DNA from: Oopsacas minuta
Lineage: Eukaryota > Porifera > Hexactinellida > Lyssacinosida > Leucopsacidae
Assembly (NCBI GenBank): GCA_024704765.1
Contig: JAKMXF010000013.1
Span: forward strand, 40,060 to 104,059
Length of the DNA stretch: 64,000 nt
Direction of reading: 5' to 3'
The position numbers were made by a program, and so were the translations under genes. The notes under the pieces were generated by a model, which did not search any database, was not told the origin of the DNA, and was given only the letters and a program-made list of their open reading frames with translations. Below, in pieces: positions 35,686-47,917 of this stretch (its first letter is position 1; every line of letters starts with the position of its first letter).

Positions 35686-36288
35686 GCATCCGCTTCACCT
35701 GATAATGATGTATATCAAGAATTAGCCTCCATTGCTAAGGAGTATATTGTCCAATGTGAGAGCAGGAACTATAACTTGTTCATATTCCTTAATAAATATG
35801 GAGTGCAAATTAATGCAAATGAAAATTATTGTGGTAACTACAGAGCTGAAAGATGTGAAGTTGGAGATTTGGAGAGACGAGTTAGAAACACATTGTGGAC
35901 TGGCATTCACATAAACATCAAAATCTTGGGAAGGTTCCGAGCTGCTTATCACGTCCTAGAGATGGTTGATTCTCATAATGGCGTTGTTGGAGATGCATTC
36001 ATTGAACCAGCTCACTTCTCTCAATTTACTGCATGTACATCCAGCTACACACTAGGGCAACCACCTAGCGCATACCTTTCATATGAGATCGTTACTGACA
36101 GTTCAGAATGTGCTAATAAATATGAGGTAACTGGAATTGCGACTGGAGCATCAAATGCTGAAGCAATAGAAAATGCTAATGTCTTTGCTGACCTTTGGAA
36201 TCCTGGATACTGTCTGCAAGCTACTGCGTTTTTCGTTCGATTATCTCTAGTTCTATTCATTTACTCACGTATTAGATGTCTTGAATAA
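35686..36288 (+). CDS. Unrecognised six-cysteine open frame, possible terminal exon
   Basis: Open for 200 codons up to the stop at 36286-36288. There is no in-frame ATG in the first 90 codons, so if real it is a late exon. A plausible acceptor is CCCTGTCTGAG, ending at 35686 after a C-rich tract. The frame has Cys in VQCESR, ENYCGN, AERCEV, TACTSS, SECANK and PGYCLQ, spaced like three disulfide pairs, with one more in IRCLE at the end. It contains EIVTDSSECANKYEVTGIAT and HNGVVGDAFIEPAHFSQF. Codon choice and the absence of transposon motifs set it apart from its neighbours. I do not recognise the family. A secreted protein is an inference from the cysteines alone. Confidence 0.4.
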   Translation, partial: ASASPDNDVYQELASIAKEYIVQCESRNYNLFIFLNKYGVQINANENYCGNYRAERCEVGDLERRVRNTLWTGIHINIKILGRFRAAYHVLEMVDSHNGVVGDAFIEPAHFSQFTACTSSYTLGQPPSAYLSYEIVTDSSECANKYEVTGIATGASNAEAIENANVFADLWNPGYCLQATAFFVRLSLVLFIYSRIRCLE

Positions 36289-38978
36289 TTATTCATCTTA
36301 TATACTTTACAGTTAATAGTATAGGATAGGATAACATTATTCACCGATTATTATTCTAGTCCGTTATTTTACTTATTTTATTGAATTTATAATTAGTATA
36401 AGCGTTATGTATTACTTTTAGGATTATTGATTACTCTATAAGATTATTCCTTTATGTACTACTCTTTCATTCAGTTTCTCATATGATCAATAACTAAGGC
36501 CATTGTTAGTTTTTGTACCATTAGTAATGTACTGAAATATTAGCTCAAATTTATACAGTAACATTTGACTCGTTTCTCTTGCATCTTACTCTCAATATCA
36601 TCTTATAATCACCCTAATATCAGCAACTGCATACCTTGTATTAATCTACGGAACGAAGGTACTAGGCCTGTAACGGTAGTAACTTGTATTTTGAGCACCA
36701 CTATAGGAAACGACCGGGATCCCGTTTTGAATTCCAATCCTCGGACCTTTTCTCAGTCTCGGTCCCGGTCCTGGTCCTGGTAAATCCTAAGGTTTCTCGG
36801 TAATTCCTAACTGGGAATGGATAACTAGACAAAATTTGTTTATTGAATAAATGAACAAGCTAATAATTTCCAACAATGTGCTTTCATTGAGTATTGTGTA
36901 GTACTCTAACATAGTATATCTGGATTTGTAAGGTGATATACATTTGAAGAACTATCAATAACTGAGAATAATATGTCAAGACAGATAATATACTGACGGA
37001 TGGGGATACAGAGGGAGTAAGTGAGATGATTCGCATGGTTGAGTCTTCTCCTCAGATATTCAGCGTGTTTTAATTCGGGATAGGTACGGATGCTTCTAAA
37101 TCACTCTTGATTGGAGTAGCAACTGCAGGCAGACTGACTTTGAATGAAGTTATTTAGAGTATCATTTTTTATAAGATTTCTTGTTTATTAGCATTTTACC
37201 ATTTCATTTGTTCTAGATATCAAATTTGTCACTTTTCAATATATATATATTTGCTTCTTAATATGTGCCACCACAGGAAACTTTTAGCACACTTGGATAC
37301 TTTTTGGCGGGATTTCCTTATTTTAGTCCCATTCGAACGAACCACAATCCGATTTGTCCTGATATTTGTTGGAACATACTAGACAAATGACTTGAATTGC
37401 GATATATCACACACTTTATTTATTCATTGCAACGCTAATTATTTAAATTTGTTATAATCCTATGACCTTGTGATTTGATTGGTTGGACTGAAATTCATTA
37501 TCTCATCAACCAATTAATTAACGTTCGTCGGAGGTTGTGAGTATTGTATTGCAGAATTTTACAATTCTCTTTTCATGATTTTTGTAAGAATTTTCTCTAA
37601 ATTAGGCATAAAAAGTTGAAAAGAGTTTCATGAACATATATACTTTGTAAACTATGCAATAATCATAAATTTATGGACCAGTAAGATGCGAACGTTTGAC
37701 AATTTTGTACTCTTCTTAGCCTAAATAATGTTGTATGATATGTTGATGTGACATTAACACGATTCCAGCGGGAAGGGAATTTCAATTCCCATCCAATAGG
37801 ATTTCCCAGTTAGACATCCAATAGGATTTCCCAGTTTCCCATACGAATTTCAATCCCACGCAACTCTGGAGATTAATAGCATTATCTAGTTGATACGAGG
37901 GAACCATTATAAGGCGAGAGTACTTCTATCCGGAAAGCTATATTAGAGTTACTCTACATAGCCCGGGCCTCCAGAGAATCAGATTGTAAATACTCCTTCA
38001 TCGACCATTTACTTTTCACACTAACCAACATATGGGTAGTGCAAAATTATACTTGCTACCTTAGTCATACCATGTTTAAACAAGGCTGGGCCAACCGTAG
38101 CCGAGATTAATCTGCTTGAATTCGTCGAAATCTATCACTCTCCAAACATTTTCTCTAAAGTAATTCCAGTTTAGATAGACTCTTGACTCGAACTGATAAA
38201 TAATGAATAATTCGAGATGTATTTAACCATTACTAGCCAAAATAGTCCTTCATGTGCCGCTTCTGACACCTCCTGCGGAAGGATTTTTCTAGGTGTCTTC
38301 GGCCCATTTACAAATTTATCATTGGAAGGTAGAAATAAGCTGCGCGCACTTGCTCTATGTGGCCTGGGAACATTTTATGTCCTTTGATCTTCTGGCATTA
38401 CTTGTACTCGTTTTTATCTTGTTCATAACTTTAGAGATTAAGACACAATATTTAGCATGCATAATCGTAGTGAGATCTAGTTATTATCTACTAATCACTA
38501 AATAATGCAAGGTACGTATAAGGCAAACTTTTAGCGTGGGTAGTAGTATTGATTGAAGTAGTTTTTCGCTGAATATTATGGCCGGTCACTCTACCAACCG
38601 AATAATTACAAAAAGATTCGATACAGCTAACCCTAATATTTAGGAATAATTTTGCTTTAAACAACGTTCGGAACAACTATTCGATTCCTGTTGAATACCG
38701 ATATTCGGGAATATTCAGTTTGTCGATCAGTAGTGGGTTGATTTAGAAGTTAATCATCATACCATTAAAGATCATGTATTACATTAAAAAGAGGCTTTAG
38801 ACACGGTTCTAGGACACCTAGCGAAAGCTATTTTCCAGAAGTTATTGTTAATTAATTGTACACTAAATAATGATAAATTTTTAGCAGTTTAAGTTTATCG
38901 TAGAAAATTGAAAGAGATGAAAAAATTATAAAAATGAATATTAGTAAATCAAATTATGCGCTATACCAAGAAGATATT
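36289..38978. other. Non-coding stretch
   Basis: AT-rich. It contains a short CGGTCC/TGGTCC-type low-complexity patch near 36750-36782 and a 22-bp direct duplication at 37790-37836. No gene is supported. Confidence 0.4.
37790..37836 (+). repeat. 22-bp direct duplication
   Basis: Two copies of a 22-bp unit beginning CATCCAATAGGATTTCCCAG (37790-37811 and 37815-37836), identical and three bases apart. Confidence 0.85.
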
Positions 38979-40250
38979 CTAGATGTGGCATATATATACA
39001 TATTCGTCTACCAACTTCTCTAAACTTCTATTAAGTTGAACGTAATTCTTCTTAGACTTCGACAGTTCTTGTCCACTTCTAACTTTTTCTAGTGCGATTT
39101 CATTGTCACTCTGTTCCAAAAGAATTTTGCGAATTAGTTTAGAGAGAGTTGGATGCGTTGTGTTGATTCTTATATCGAATGCGCTATGCCAACCCTCCAT
39201 AGAATTATTCGTCCGTGGAAAAACTTGTTCCACTCTATCTCTAACATTCCAAAGTTCTATGGAAAATAACGGACGTCTTCTCCGTTCATGATGTTCTAAC
39301 CCAATCCATGTCTTCTCAAAGTAGTGAATGTAATCACTTTAAGTTATCTACTAGACCATTAAATAGGGAATCAATGAGTTTTCCATAACATGGAATGACA
39401 TCTATCTCCGGTACAAATGCTAATGCCCGAAATTGCTTCATAATCGCCGCGAATTCTTCATCACATTGGTAGCGAAGTTAAAATCCTAGGGCTGAATCTG
39501 TCACTTGTCCAAAATGAAAGTAACATCCCTGGAGTACTGCAGTTGGAAAATTCTGTGTAAGTGCGTTCAAAGCAGCTCTTTAAAAATCGATCACATCGTA
39601 TCAGGTGGTAATGAGGGATCACCCTCCTTCAGAGTAGAGAAGATTTGATTGTCGTCACATGTTATATTTTGACCTATACAAAAGAATAGAGGAATTGTCA
39701 CCGTTTCAGTAAATAACGCATGGACAGTGTATAATTGGTATCCAAGTGGTGCGGAATCAACGTACCATCACAAAACCAATTTGAGTATCGAGCTAGCATT
39801 CTGATTTTGTATTCTGTTCCGAGGATAATTAGATCGATCTCTGGATTGTTGGAGATTAAAAATTGTTGGCCCCTTGTTGTATGTGTAGATTCGTAAAAAT
39901 CTATATCTGAAAGTTTCTCTTGCGTCGTACAAATTTAGACAAGCATTCTTTAGTGGGAAGTTTTACTGCTGCAGTAATTGAGATTGAGATTTTTGCATTC
40001 TGGATTACCGAAGAAGTAACTTCTTCAGTTAGTGTAGATCGTAATTTGATCGCTTCTATAGTTTTAGCTGCCTCAACAGATGAGAAATCGGGTTGATGAT
40101 TGTGGTTTAGAGGTGACTTTCCACAAATCCGTTTATTCTATAAGTTATCATACGACTATTGCATAAACCTCTCTTCCACAACGTCAATAAGTTGAATGAT
40201 CAGAATCTTTATATTTGATATATATGTACCATTATAGATCAGCTTCTTTC
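38979..40250 (-). pseudogene. Mutator-like (MULE) transposase remnant
   Basis: Minus strand. The C-terminal frame 39233-38979 has FPRTNNSMEGWHSAFDIRIN and HPTLSKLIRKILLEQSD. The RTNN..EGWH block is the usual C-terminal signature of MULE transposases in invertebrates. Just upstream (39340-39235) is FEKTWIGLEHHERRRRPLFS, and further up are degenerate matches to the MULE core, including YQLYTVHALFTETVTIPLFF near 39750. Many frameshifts and stops. Ends and terminal repeats were not identified, so the right limit is approximate. Confidence 0.7.
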
Positions 40251-41039
40251 CTCCGAATATTGTTGATGTCAATTCTATTTTACGATAATAGCAAGTATTC
40301 GATATTGCCAGTATTTATAGCAATTATACTGGTAAAATGTGTATAAACACCTACCATTCATTAAATTTTTTATTTTATGAATATAATTAGTTCCATATGA
40401 TTAATTAGTTACCTATCAACAAAGCTTTTGATCAATATAATTAGTTCCATATGATTAATTTGTTATCTTTCAGCAAGGTGTCCGGACACGTTAGACATGG
40501 CCTGGATGTCTACGTCAGGACAATAGCAATGAACCCATTCAGAGCAATTGTCACATTGTACCCATCGGATTTATTCCTTCCAAGTTTCCTCTTTGTCACA
40601 GGTTCTGGTTCTCTATTGTGGCACATACTGCACAGAGCATTCGACTCGTCAGAGCTGCTGGTAGAGCTAGAACACAGTCTGGAAACAGGAGAAACGCCAC
40701 GTTCCCTCCACTTCTCATCACTCTAGTACCTCCTCTACTTGTTATTCCGATCCGTCCTCGAGTCCTGACACACTTCTTCTTAGGGACATTCTCAGCCCCA
40801 AAGTGTCCCCATTTATTGCTTCTTTCGCCTTCTGCTTTCAATAGGGCGCTCTCTCTCTCTTTGTTGCTTAAATAGTCTCGCTCTTCTTCTTCTTCATTGA
40901 TAATTCGACTTCATCTGTTCGCATCGAGAATAATAAGACCAGTATTCTCGTATTCTCTCGTTAAAAGTTATGACAGCGATATCAGTGCAATCCTAATAGA
41001 TTGAGGTGATAAGTACTTGCTTTTGGACAGAAAATCCGT
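40251..41039. other. Mixed stretch with GC-richer block
   Basis: 40480-40980 is richer in GC and pyrimidines than its surroundings and contains CTTAAATAGTCTCGCTC followed by CTTCTT repeats. The composition recalls a retroelement LTR, but I could not define matching ends or a target duplication. The 91-codon frame at 40451 is unrecognised. Confidence 0.3.
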
Positions 41040-41252
41040 TTAGTGTAAGAATTTATTAGCATTTTGAGTCAGTCTTAATGTCAGATGGCTACAGAATTCC
41101 TCTATCACATAAGTATTGAATACTTCTTTCACCTTTTCAATGTCAATTGGTTTGAAGGTTGTCAGCGCAGTAGGATCTGAAGAATCTGATAGGTTTTTCC
41201 ACCGACACCATGATTTCTCTTCAGTAGGACATCCCGAATGATTCCCTACCAC
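41040..41252 (-). pseudogene. Fragment of a Mutator-type transposase-like domain
   Basis: The minus-strand frame has NHSGCPTEEKSWCRWKNL, then VKEVFNTYVIEEFCSHLTLR and LTQNANKFLH. I recall the order CP..ESWC...F....LTQN.NE as a conserved stretch in Mutator-type transposases of invertebrates. Only about 70 residues remain. It could belong to the same decayed region as the MULE remnant to its left, but it appears to be a different subfamily. Confidence 0.45.
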
Positions 41253-41337
41253 ATGATCAACTAGTATATGTAGAGCAGAACATAGCTCGATTGATGTACA
41301 CTACGATGTTGATAGATGACAGTAGAGGAATTTGGGC

Positions 41338-42784
41338 GAAATAATCAGTAGGCCGAAAGGACAAAAGTATAAATCATCGATTAAATTTCTACCTAAGGGA
41401 AAAATTGCTATTTCTCTTTTCTAGGAAAATACGAGACTTAAATTTGTAAAATATTTCGATTTGACTCTTGCGGTTTTATATTTTTTGCTGTGCCTTTCGA
41501 AATTGACTTTAAATTGTTCGAATTGTCAAATTCCTTTGACTTAGCCCCTTTAGATATATTATTAAGGAATAGTAAGTAGCATTATTTCTATGTCCGAGGA
41601 TACTCAAGTTATCAAGATAATTTTTGCATATTCTATCATACCCAGGTAATATTACCCATCCCTTTTTCCGAAATTTGAAAATGCATAATTCTTACAAACT
41701 ATAGCTATGTAATCACCGTAGTATATTTCTGTATCTAAATCCAAATTCATCAATTGATTACCACAAAGAAATTTCACCAACCTTCCTTATCTCTTGCTCT
41801 TAACTTGGTTACGATTTATCTATCATGGAATGTATGGTCAATTATTGTATCTAACTATGTACTAGAACAAATCATTCATATTATAGAATGATTATATTCC
41901 TATAATTTATGTATTTTTCAATATATGGCAAAATACACAAGTAATAAAGTATTTCATCTTGTTTGGTTATCCTGGACCAATTACATAAATCAACTCCCAA
42001 CAAAACTAGATCTATAGAATCATTATGGAATGCTTAGAAATGAAGATTCTAAATCAACTAGAGACGGTAAAGCGAAAGAATTAACTGAGCTATTAGTGCG
42101 TATCTATAATTTGGCTTCCATACCCACATTATCAGAGCTCAAATATAACAGTACATCATTTCTGATATTGTCGAGAGAGCGAAAACATTTACCTTCTTGA
42201 ATTAGGCATTTGCAGCTTAAGACGTCGAACAAGACATTGAATTCGGAAATAATAGGCTGGATACGGTCAGGTTGTTGTTATTTTTGGGTACTTTATTGTA
42301 GCATTTAGCTGGAAGCCAAATTATAGATACGCACTAAATACTTCAGTTAATTCTTTCGTTATATCTTCTCTAGTTGATTTGGAATCTTCATTTCTAAGCA
42401 TTCGATAATGATTGTATAATTCCAGATTTGTTGGGAGTTGATTTTCTGGAATGGGTCCAGGATAACCAAAAACAGGATGAAATACTTTACTACGCGTGTA
42501 TTCTGCCATATTCAAAATATCTAAAAATATTAGCAATATAATTACTTACTATTACCAAATAATATATTTAAAGGGGCTAAGTCAAAGGAATTTGAAAATT
42601 CGGACAATTTATGGTAAATTTCTCGAAAATGTCACAGCAAAACTATAAAACCGTACAAGTTAAATCGAAATATTTTTTAAATTTAATTCTCTAATTTTCC
42701 TAGAAAAGAGTAAGGCAAATTTCCCTTAGATAAAAGTTGAACCGACGATTTATACTTTTCTTCGATCCGGCCTAATTATCAACC
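41338..42784. repeat. Large inverted repeat with a duplicated coding segment
   Basis: Outer arms 41338-41590 and 42535-42784 are near-complementary (landmarks AAAGTATAAATC and CTTTTCTAGGAAAAT). Inner arms 41925-42125 and 42305-42525 are also complementary. A 335-bp insert (about 41590-41925) is present only in the left arm. The inner arms hold the same coding-like piece in opposite directions: on the minus strand, LPTNLELYNHYRMLRNEDSK and EDITKELTEVFSAYL; on the plus strand, ELTELLVRIYNLASIPTLSE. The protein family is unassigned. About 180 bp separate the arms. Confidence 0.8.
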
Positions 42785-43636
42785 TTCCATTCAGGTGTGC
42801 GTGTTGTACAAAAGTATTATTTTTCATTTTTTTCTTCTTTTCAGAGCTCGTTTCAGACGCTTGACTACATGCGTTGCCAGTTGGTCTGTGTGCATTTCTC
42901 TCTATTTCTCTTGAACCTGAAAGTAGTATCACAGGTTTGGAACGTGTCGTGGTGGAATGCGAAATTTAGCAATGTAGCCTCTGCGTGTGAGTACCTTTAA
43001 GTATTTGTGATTCTTAACTTTAGGCGGTTTCAGGCAAAGCGGTAGTATCAGGTCTTCCATATCTGTAAGAGATGGTGTACAAGTTGTATACATATTTCCA
43101 TAGAAGCGACGCATTCTAGGGCGTCCCATGCATTTACCAGCTCGAAGATTATCTTGTTCTTGAGATGTTGTAGGATACAATCAAAGCGAGCTGTATGCTT
43201 GGGAAATCCCTGAACAAGTTAGACTAACTGCTGTCTGAGGTGTAGATTCAGATTGAGGAGGACATAAAGGCAAGGTAATATACAGAAGAGGCACAAGATG
43301 CGATGAAATATAGGAGATATCCTCTGAAACTGAAAGTTGTGATGAGTCAGAGAAATCACCCTGCTCTTTGAGGACATGCTCTTCATAACTCGAACTTGAT
43401 TCATTTGAGGTCATCTGAGACAATAGCAAATTATCTGAATTGACTGGAAGAAAATAAGATTAGAACAATTGTACACATTCTGGATAATATCTGGCGGAAA
43501 ATATTCAAATTAGCAACTTCGAAGAAAGCGTACAATATTCACTATTCCTTACGTCCTCAAAGGCCATAGTTTAGGTTCATATTTTTACTGTAATAAGCGA
43601 AAAGGTCTCACTGCCATAAGATTTTGTCCCAAAGTA
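42785..43636. other. Unassigned stretch with coding-like minus frames
   Basis: Minus frames 43429-43181 (ESSSSYEEHVLKEQGDFSDS) and 43180-42929 (RMRRFYGNMYTTCTPSLTDM) follow each other and have protein-like composition, but I recognise no domain. They may extend the element whose arm ends at 42784. Confidence 0.3.
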
Positions 43637-44376
43637 CTAGGGCGTTCATTAAGTCTTGCGGGTAATATCATAGAATATGATACAAACACTATACACACTA
43701 ATTCACTATATTATTTATTCAAAGTAATCCCCTCCTGCAGATACACAAAGCTTTAGCCTTTCCACCCACTTGTAAACACATTTCTGTACTCTTCTTCGGG
43801 ATGGATTTGAAGTACTGGTACAGGCCCCGTTCCGAATGCTTGTAATGTATTAAAATCTTGCCTTGAAGGTAGATTTTAAGCCTGGGGAATAGCCAAAAAT
43901 CACACGGAGCTAGGTCTGGTGAATATGGTGAATGGGAAGTAATTCTAACCCTTCTACATCCAAGAAATTTTTGGTAAGCTTAGCTGTATGGGAACTGGCG
44001 TTATCAATTAAAATCTTCATTGCTCGAGTTCCGGTGTTCGGGCAGTACTTTTCTATATTTTTCATTAAATTTGGAAGCACTTGCTCTGTAAAAGTAGCAG
44101 TAACAGCCTTGCCAATCTCACAAGGTAATTGCAAGACAATTCCATGACTCCTGAAGAAGATAGTATACATAATCTTAGGTTTTCTGAAGTCGGGCGTAGG
44201 AATTTTCGCCGGTTGTTCATCGCCCCTCACCCATGATTGCTTCTTGTACTTGCTATATGGTGTTGAATAGTACACCCACGTCTCGTCACCAGTAATAATC
44301 TCTGTTAGGCGTCTAGAATCGCAGTTCTCATAAGTTTCCAAGAGTTTCTTGGCAATATTCAGTCGTGCTAACCTTT
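43637..44376 (-). pseudogene. Mariner transposase, 3' two-thirds (DD34D)
   Basis: Minus strand. The frame 44341-43910 has TEIITGDETWVYYSTPYSKY (first Asp), and MKILIDNASSHTAKLTKNFL (second Asp). After a one-base frameshift it continues HSPYSPDLAPCDFWLFPRLK (third Asp). I count 34 residues between the second and third Asp. The left end carries a likely terminal repeat near GGGCGTTCATTAAGTC. The N-terminal part is cut at the N at 44377. All three Asp residues survive; the frameshift and truncation inactivate it. Confidence 0.8.
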
Positions 44377-44377
44377 N
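44377..44377. other. Single N, likely contig join
   Basis: A mariner transposase is cut on the left; the end of a different Tc1-type element lies on the right. Confidence 0.75.
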
Positions 44378-44504
44378 CGTTATAGTATTGGACTACTATA
44401 GACTACTAATAATCTGAAAAATGGTCGGTTAGTAAACAATACTGTTCGATTTATAACGACTTCAATCGAAGTACTGAGGAGGAAAAAACTTTTGAGACAC
44501 CCTG
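44378..44504. mobile_element. Terminal fragment of a Tc1-type element
   Basis: It ends with AAAACTTTTGAGACACCCTG followed by TA at 44505. The complement of this end matches the terminal repeat at 63412. Sequence further in does not match 63412, so it may be the opposite end of that family. The rest is lost at the N. Confidence 0.65.
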
Positions 44505-46011
44505 TAGAATGGACCAATTTTTACACTCATAAGTCATAAAATAATGAACTAATGGTACTGAGCCGCCCGCCCGCATGCATGGTCAGGAGGACCACAAGTG
44601 GGGCTGAAACAAGTTTCTCATTAACAGTGGCATTATAGTCAGAGATTCTTTCTTATTTGATGCAATAATTTTTCTAAGTATAATACATTTTTAATTATTC
44701 AACTTATATTATTAGCTATATGCGAATAATTAGAATTACAGTCTCATGTATAAACAGGGAGATTTATTTGAATTTAGTATATACAGAACAGGTCACAAGT
44801 TGAATGTATCGGCCGAATTCGTTTACAAATACCGTCAGCTGATTCTAATTGAGCCGAGCCTACTCATACATAATTCAGATTAACTAGGCTGGTCTTCCTC
44901 GTTTATGGCTGGATACTAACCAGGAAGTTATACTAACTCAAACCTTGATTATAATAAATATTATTGGTAATTTGAACATGAAGTTTGGAATTTTGATTAA
45001 GGGTGATGTACGGGGAATACACAAAATCGTAGAATCGATCAATTAGAAATCATTAGTTTTACTTGTAGCTATATATTCCCTTAGTAAGTATATGCAATAT
45101 TAGATAGTCGGTTTCACTCTAACATAATATAGTAGTGCTTTGAAAGTAGATCTGATTTCGAGGAATATTCTACTGAAAATCCCTGGATTTGCTCGGATTG
45201 CTGATAGTTTATAGCTAATTAGATCTTATCATTTGTTAGTACACTGTCAATTGTTGCAGGAAACTCATAGATATAATATATAATATATAATATATGACTG
45301 TATGTGTAATCCCCTCCATTTCAACACGCACAATCCCAAACAATAACAACTTTTTTGAAAGTAGGGAACCCTCCACATGAATTTGTAAGCTCAAAGTGGG
45401 TTTGTTTTAGCATCAAATAGTTCAAGGCAGTTAGTAATAAACTAAAAAATTAGACAAATTTGAAAAGATATCTCATAAGAATGTGAACAATATTTTATAA
45501 GTGTAATTAGTTGAAATTTCAATTTCGAAAAAATAAAAAATATTTTGAAAAGAACAATATTTTTAGATATTCAGAAACATCCCTATGTATTCTATTATGT
45601 ACTTTAACCAAATCAAATAATGGGTATGGCATCAAAATGTAAATTTCAAGTGTGCTCAATTGAATCCTGTGCTAACTTCTCACTTGTGCGTAGTTCCACC
45701 TAAATGCAAACTATAGTATGTGTTCTCACAAAATCAACTTGAGAAGGTCATTTCAGGGTCGAAGTGTGTACTAGAATCAATAAGGTGAGCGGAGTCAGAC
45801 AAGAGGTCAATCGATGGAGTTAGGACAAGTTTGGAGAAAGGAATGTTGTTATATTCCTATACATTCCTGGGCTGGTAGGGAAATTTACTGGCCTAAATAA
45901 TTACCACCTGCAGTTTGATAATATAAATAACAACATCTACATGTAAAATATTAGCTGGTGGGAAAATATATAATCATCAATATAATTGGGAAGGTAATAA
46001 TGAAGGACTAC
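44505..46011. other. Non-coding stretch
   Basis: AT-rich, with a TATAATA microsatellite-like run at about 45275-45295. No gene seen apart from the minus-strand exon that follows. Confidence 0.4.
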
Positions 46012-46143
46012 CTTTGCAAAGCTCCCATCGCCAATTTCATTAAGGAGATCCCATTTAACCAGCGGATTCGAACTAATAAGATGTTTAGAGATATCTTCTG
46101 GCCGAACAGGGCGTGTAGTAAAAAATTTTCTGAAGAATGCCAT
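46012..46143 (-). CDS. SLK: STE20-like kinase (SLK/STK10 type), start exon
   Basis: Minus strand, ATG at 46143, 44 codons, ending with a donor AAG|GTAGTC in phase 0. It begins MAFFRKFF, as SLK-family proteins begin with a short basic-aromatic leader, and runs to WDLLNEIGDGSFAK, the start of the kinase domain. The glycine-rich loop is GDGSFA, with Ala at the third glycine position. The ATG seven codons upstream of this one is less likely because its residues do not fit the family. The next exon should start Val in phase 0 and continue with the ATP-binding Lys region; exactly that exon is at 61822-61361. On the minus strand, however, that exon lies upstream, not downstream. SLK/STK10 kinases phosphorylate ERM proteins and regulate cortex and cytoskeleton. 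Confidence 0.75.
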
Positions 46144-47825
46144 AAAAAAGAAGGCTATAAACAATATGTGAAAAAATATTACGAATCTGGAGATATAAAT
46201 ATGATTTGTAACCAGATGTTTTCTTAGTCAGGGGCTATACATTATTTAATTTCTTAGCTAGGACAGCCCGAGTTATTAGACCTCGGGTGGGGAACCCTAA
46301 CTTTAGATGTAGAGCATAACAACACTGGTTAGGTGAAAATACAGGTTAGTGTTGTTCAAATATCATAAAATTAGGAATGCCGGGAGTGGATCCAAAGAAT
46401 TCCGCCAAAGGGGGCTAGGACAAGGAAATATTCGGTTCCATACATATATAATGTGGGACGCAACCTTTCAACCACTAAAGTAGAAAAATACATGGCCACC
46501 CATAAGCAATTTTGAGGGCTACTATAGCACTAGTATTAGAGCATATATTATATATAACAAATGATACCATAGGAAAAAATCACATTTGTGGTCCGATGGC
46601 CTTAGTGTAGCGTGGCCCAGGTCGAGAACCTTAGCCAAATATAGTTCTTAAGGAATTTTTCAGCAGTGGACGCCCTCCCATAGACTGTAATAGATCCTGC
46701 CCCCCTGCTATAGTCCGTGACAACAAAGGGTCCATCATGGACAACTGGATGGGAAGAGCTGTCCTAATATATAGGTATAATGCAGTACATGAGGTAATCT
46801 TCAGGAAAAATAATAATAAAATAGGCAATAATTTCAATACTAGGCTCCAACGTAATAGTAGGCACATTTAAACACGTTTGGGACAATTGAAAATTGATAT
46901 TGCCCAATTGTCTTAAACAGCAGGCATAAATTTGTTCATTGAATCTTTAGACATCAAAATTTCTGAAGACATATCCACCAGAAATACAGCTTTTCATGAT
47001 AAGTGTATACCGTACCTGCAGAATTATTTTTGCCATGGTGGCGCATGAAAGCAAATATGCTAGAAACAATGCAAAAGAATTCATAGACTAGCGGGAGTGG
47101 CAGATCTTGCACACTTTGTGTTCGAGTGAAGAACACTTCGGCGATCTGTAATATAGGTTATACAACAACAAACACCATATATCAATTAGTGTTGCACGAA
47201 GAAGGCCGGACAATGGTTAATGTGAAATACCATGAAGCACCAATGGAAACCTTCATGGCATAATAAATAATTAAAGGCTGTGTCTAGAGTGCTGGTGTCA
47301 TATAGTAATCTCTGTAACTATCCAACGCAACGGGCCGAAGACTATATTAATTTAGTTGTCTTCCGGGGGGGAAACTATCATGCAGAATAAGGTTCCCCTA
47401 TCTTCCACGCCTGTAATTATCCCTCCGTGAAGAATACTGCATAGTATTCTTCCCCCTATCTCAATTGTATTGTAATTCACTGACCTACATTATGGCTCCT
47501 ATACTGAAACTTAAAGGACTTTAACTGCTTTTGAACAGGGAGAACCCATTAATCCTAATGAAAGTCGTCAATAGTACGCACAATTAGTTTATGTTTTGAA
47601 ATTTCCTATTCCATTAGACCCTCGCTAACCGAATAGGGCTTGAAGGTTAAACAACATTGAAAAACGGTGAAATTTTTTACAAAGACCTTATTGAATTCAA
47701 ATTCTATAGCGTACAGATATATACCACTATATTACATATGTTGGCAGCCTTTTCATGGTATATACAATTTTCGAAAGCATGTGCCCCTAGATCCTATAGG
47801 TTTCTTTCAATACATTTCGCTAATA
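46144..47825. other. Non-coding stretch
   Basis: It holds a 78-codon minus frame (46867-46631) containing IAGGQDLLQSMGGRPLLKNS, which looks transposon-derived, but I cannot name its source. No promoter element for the kinase exon could be defined. Confidence 0.3.
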
Positions 47826-47890
47826 GGAACGAAGTATTTCGAGTTACAATACACTTTAAGTAGTGTATTGTAACGCAAAATATTTCGTCC
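47826..47890. repeat. Hairpin, 12-bp perfect core
   Basis: TTACAATACACT (47844-47855) and AGTGTATTGTAA (47862-47873) pair exactly. Outer bases extend the stem imperfectly with ACGAA/TTCGT words. It sits beside a second hairpin at 47918 and probably belongs to the same small element. Confidence 0.7.
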
Positions 47891-47917
47891 CCAATAGTGA
47901 AATGCAACACTGAGTTT

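Noticed and set aside
40480-40980. Possible solo LTR (TATA-like CTTAAATAG, pyrimidine-rich block, TGT...ACA style edges)
   Set aside because: No matching second LTR, no target duplication and no primer-binding site could be shown; reported only as a compositional block.
42929-43429. A host gene on the minus strand
   Set aside because: Two adjacent protein-like frames exist, but there is no recognised domain, they need a frame change, and they adjoin a large inverted repeat; kept only as an unassigned stretch.
45275-45295. TATAATA run as a promoter
   Set aside because: It is a simple-sequence repeat, over 700 bp downstream of the minus-strand kinase start exon and without supporting elements.
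46631-46867. 78-codon minus frame near the kinase start exon
   Set aside because: It does not match kinase or leader sequence and looks transposon-derived, but the source could not be named.
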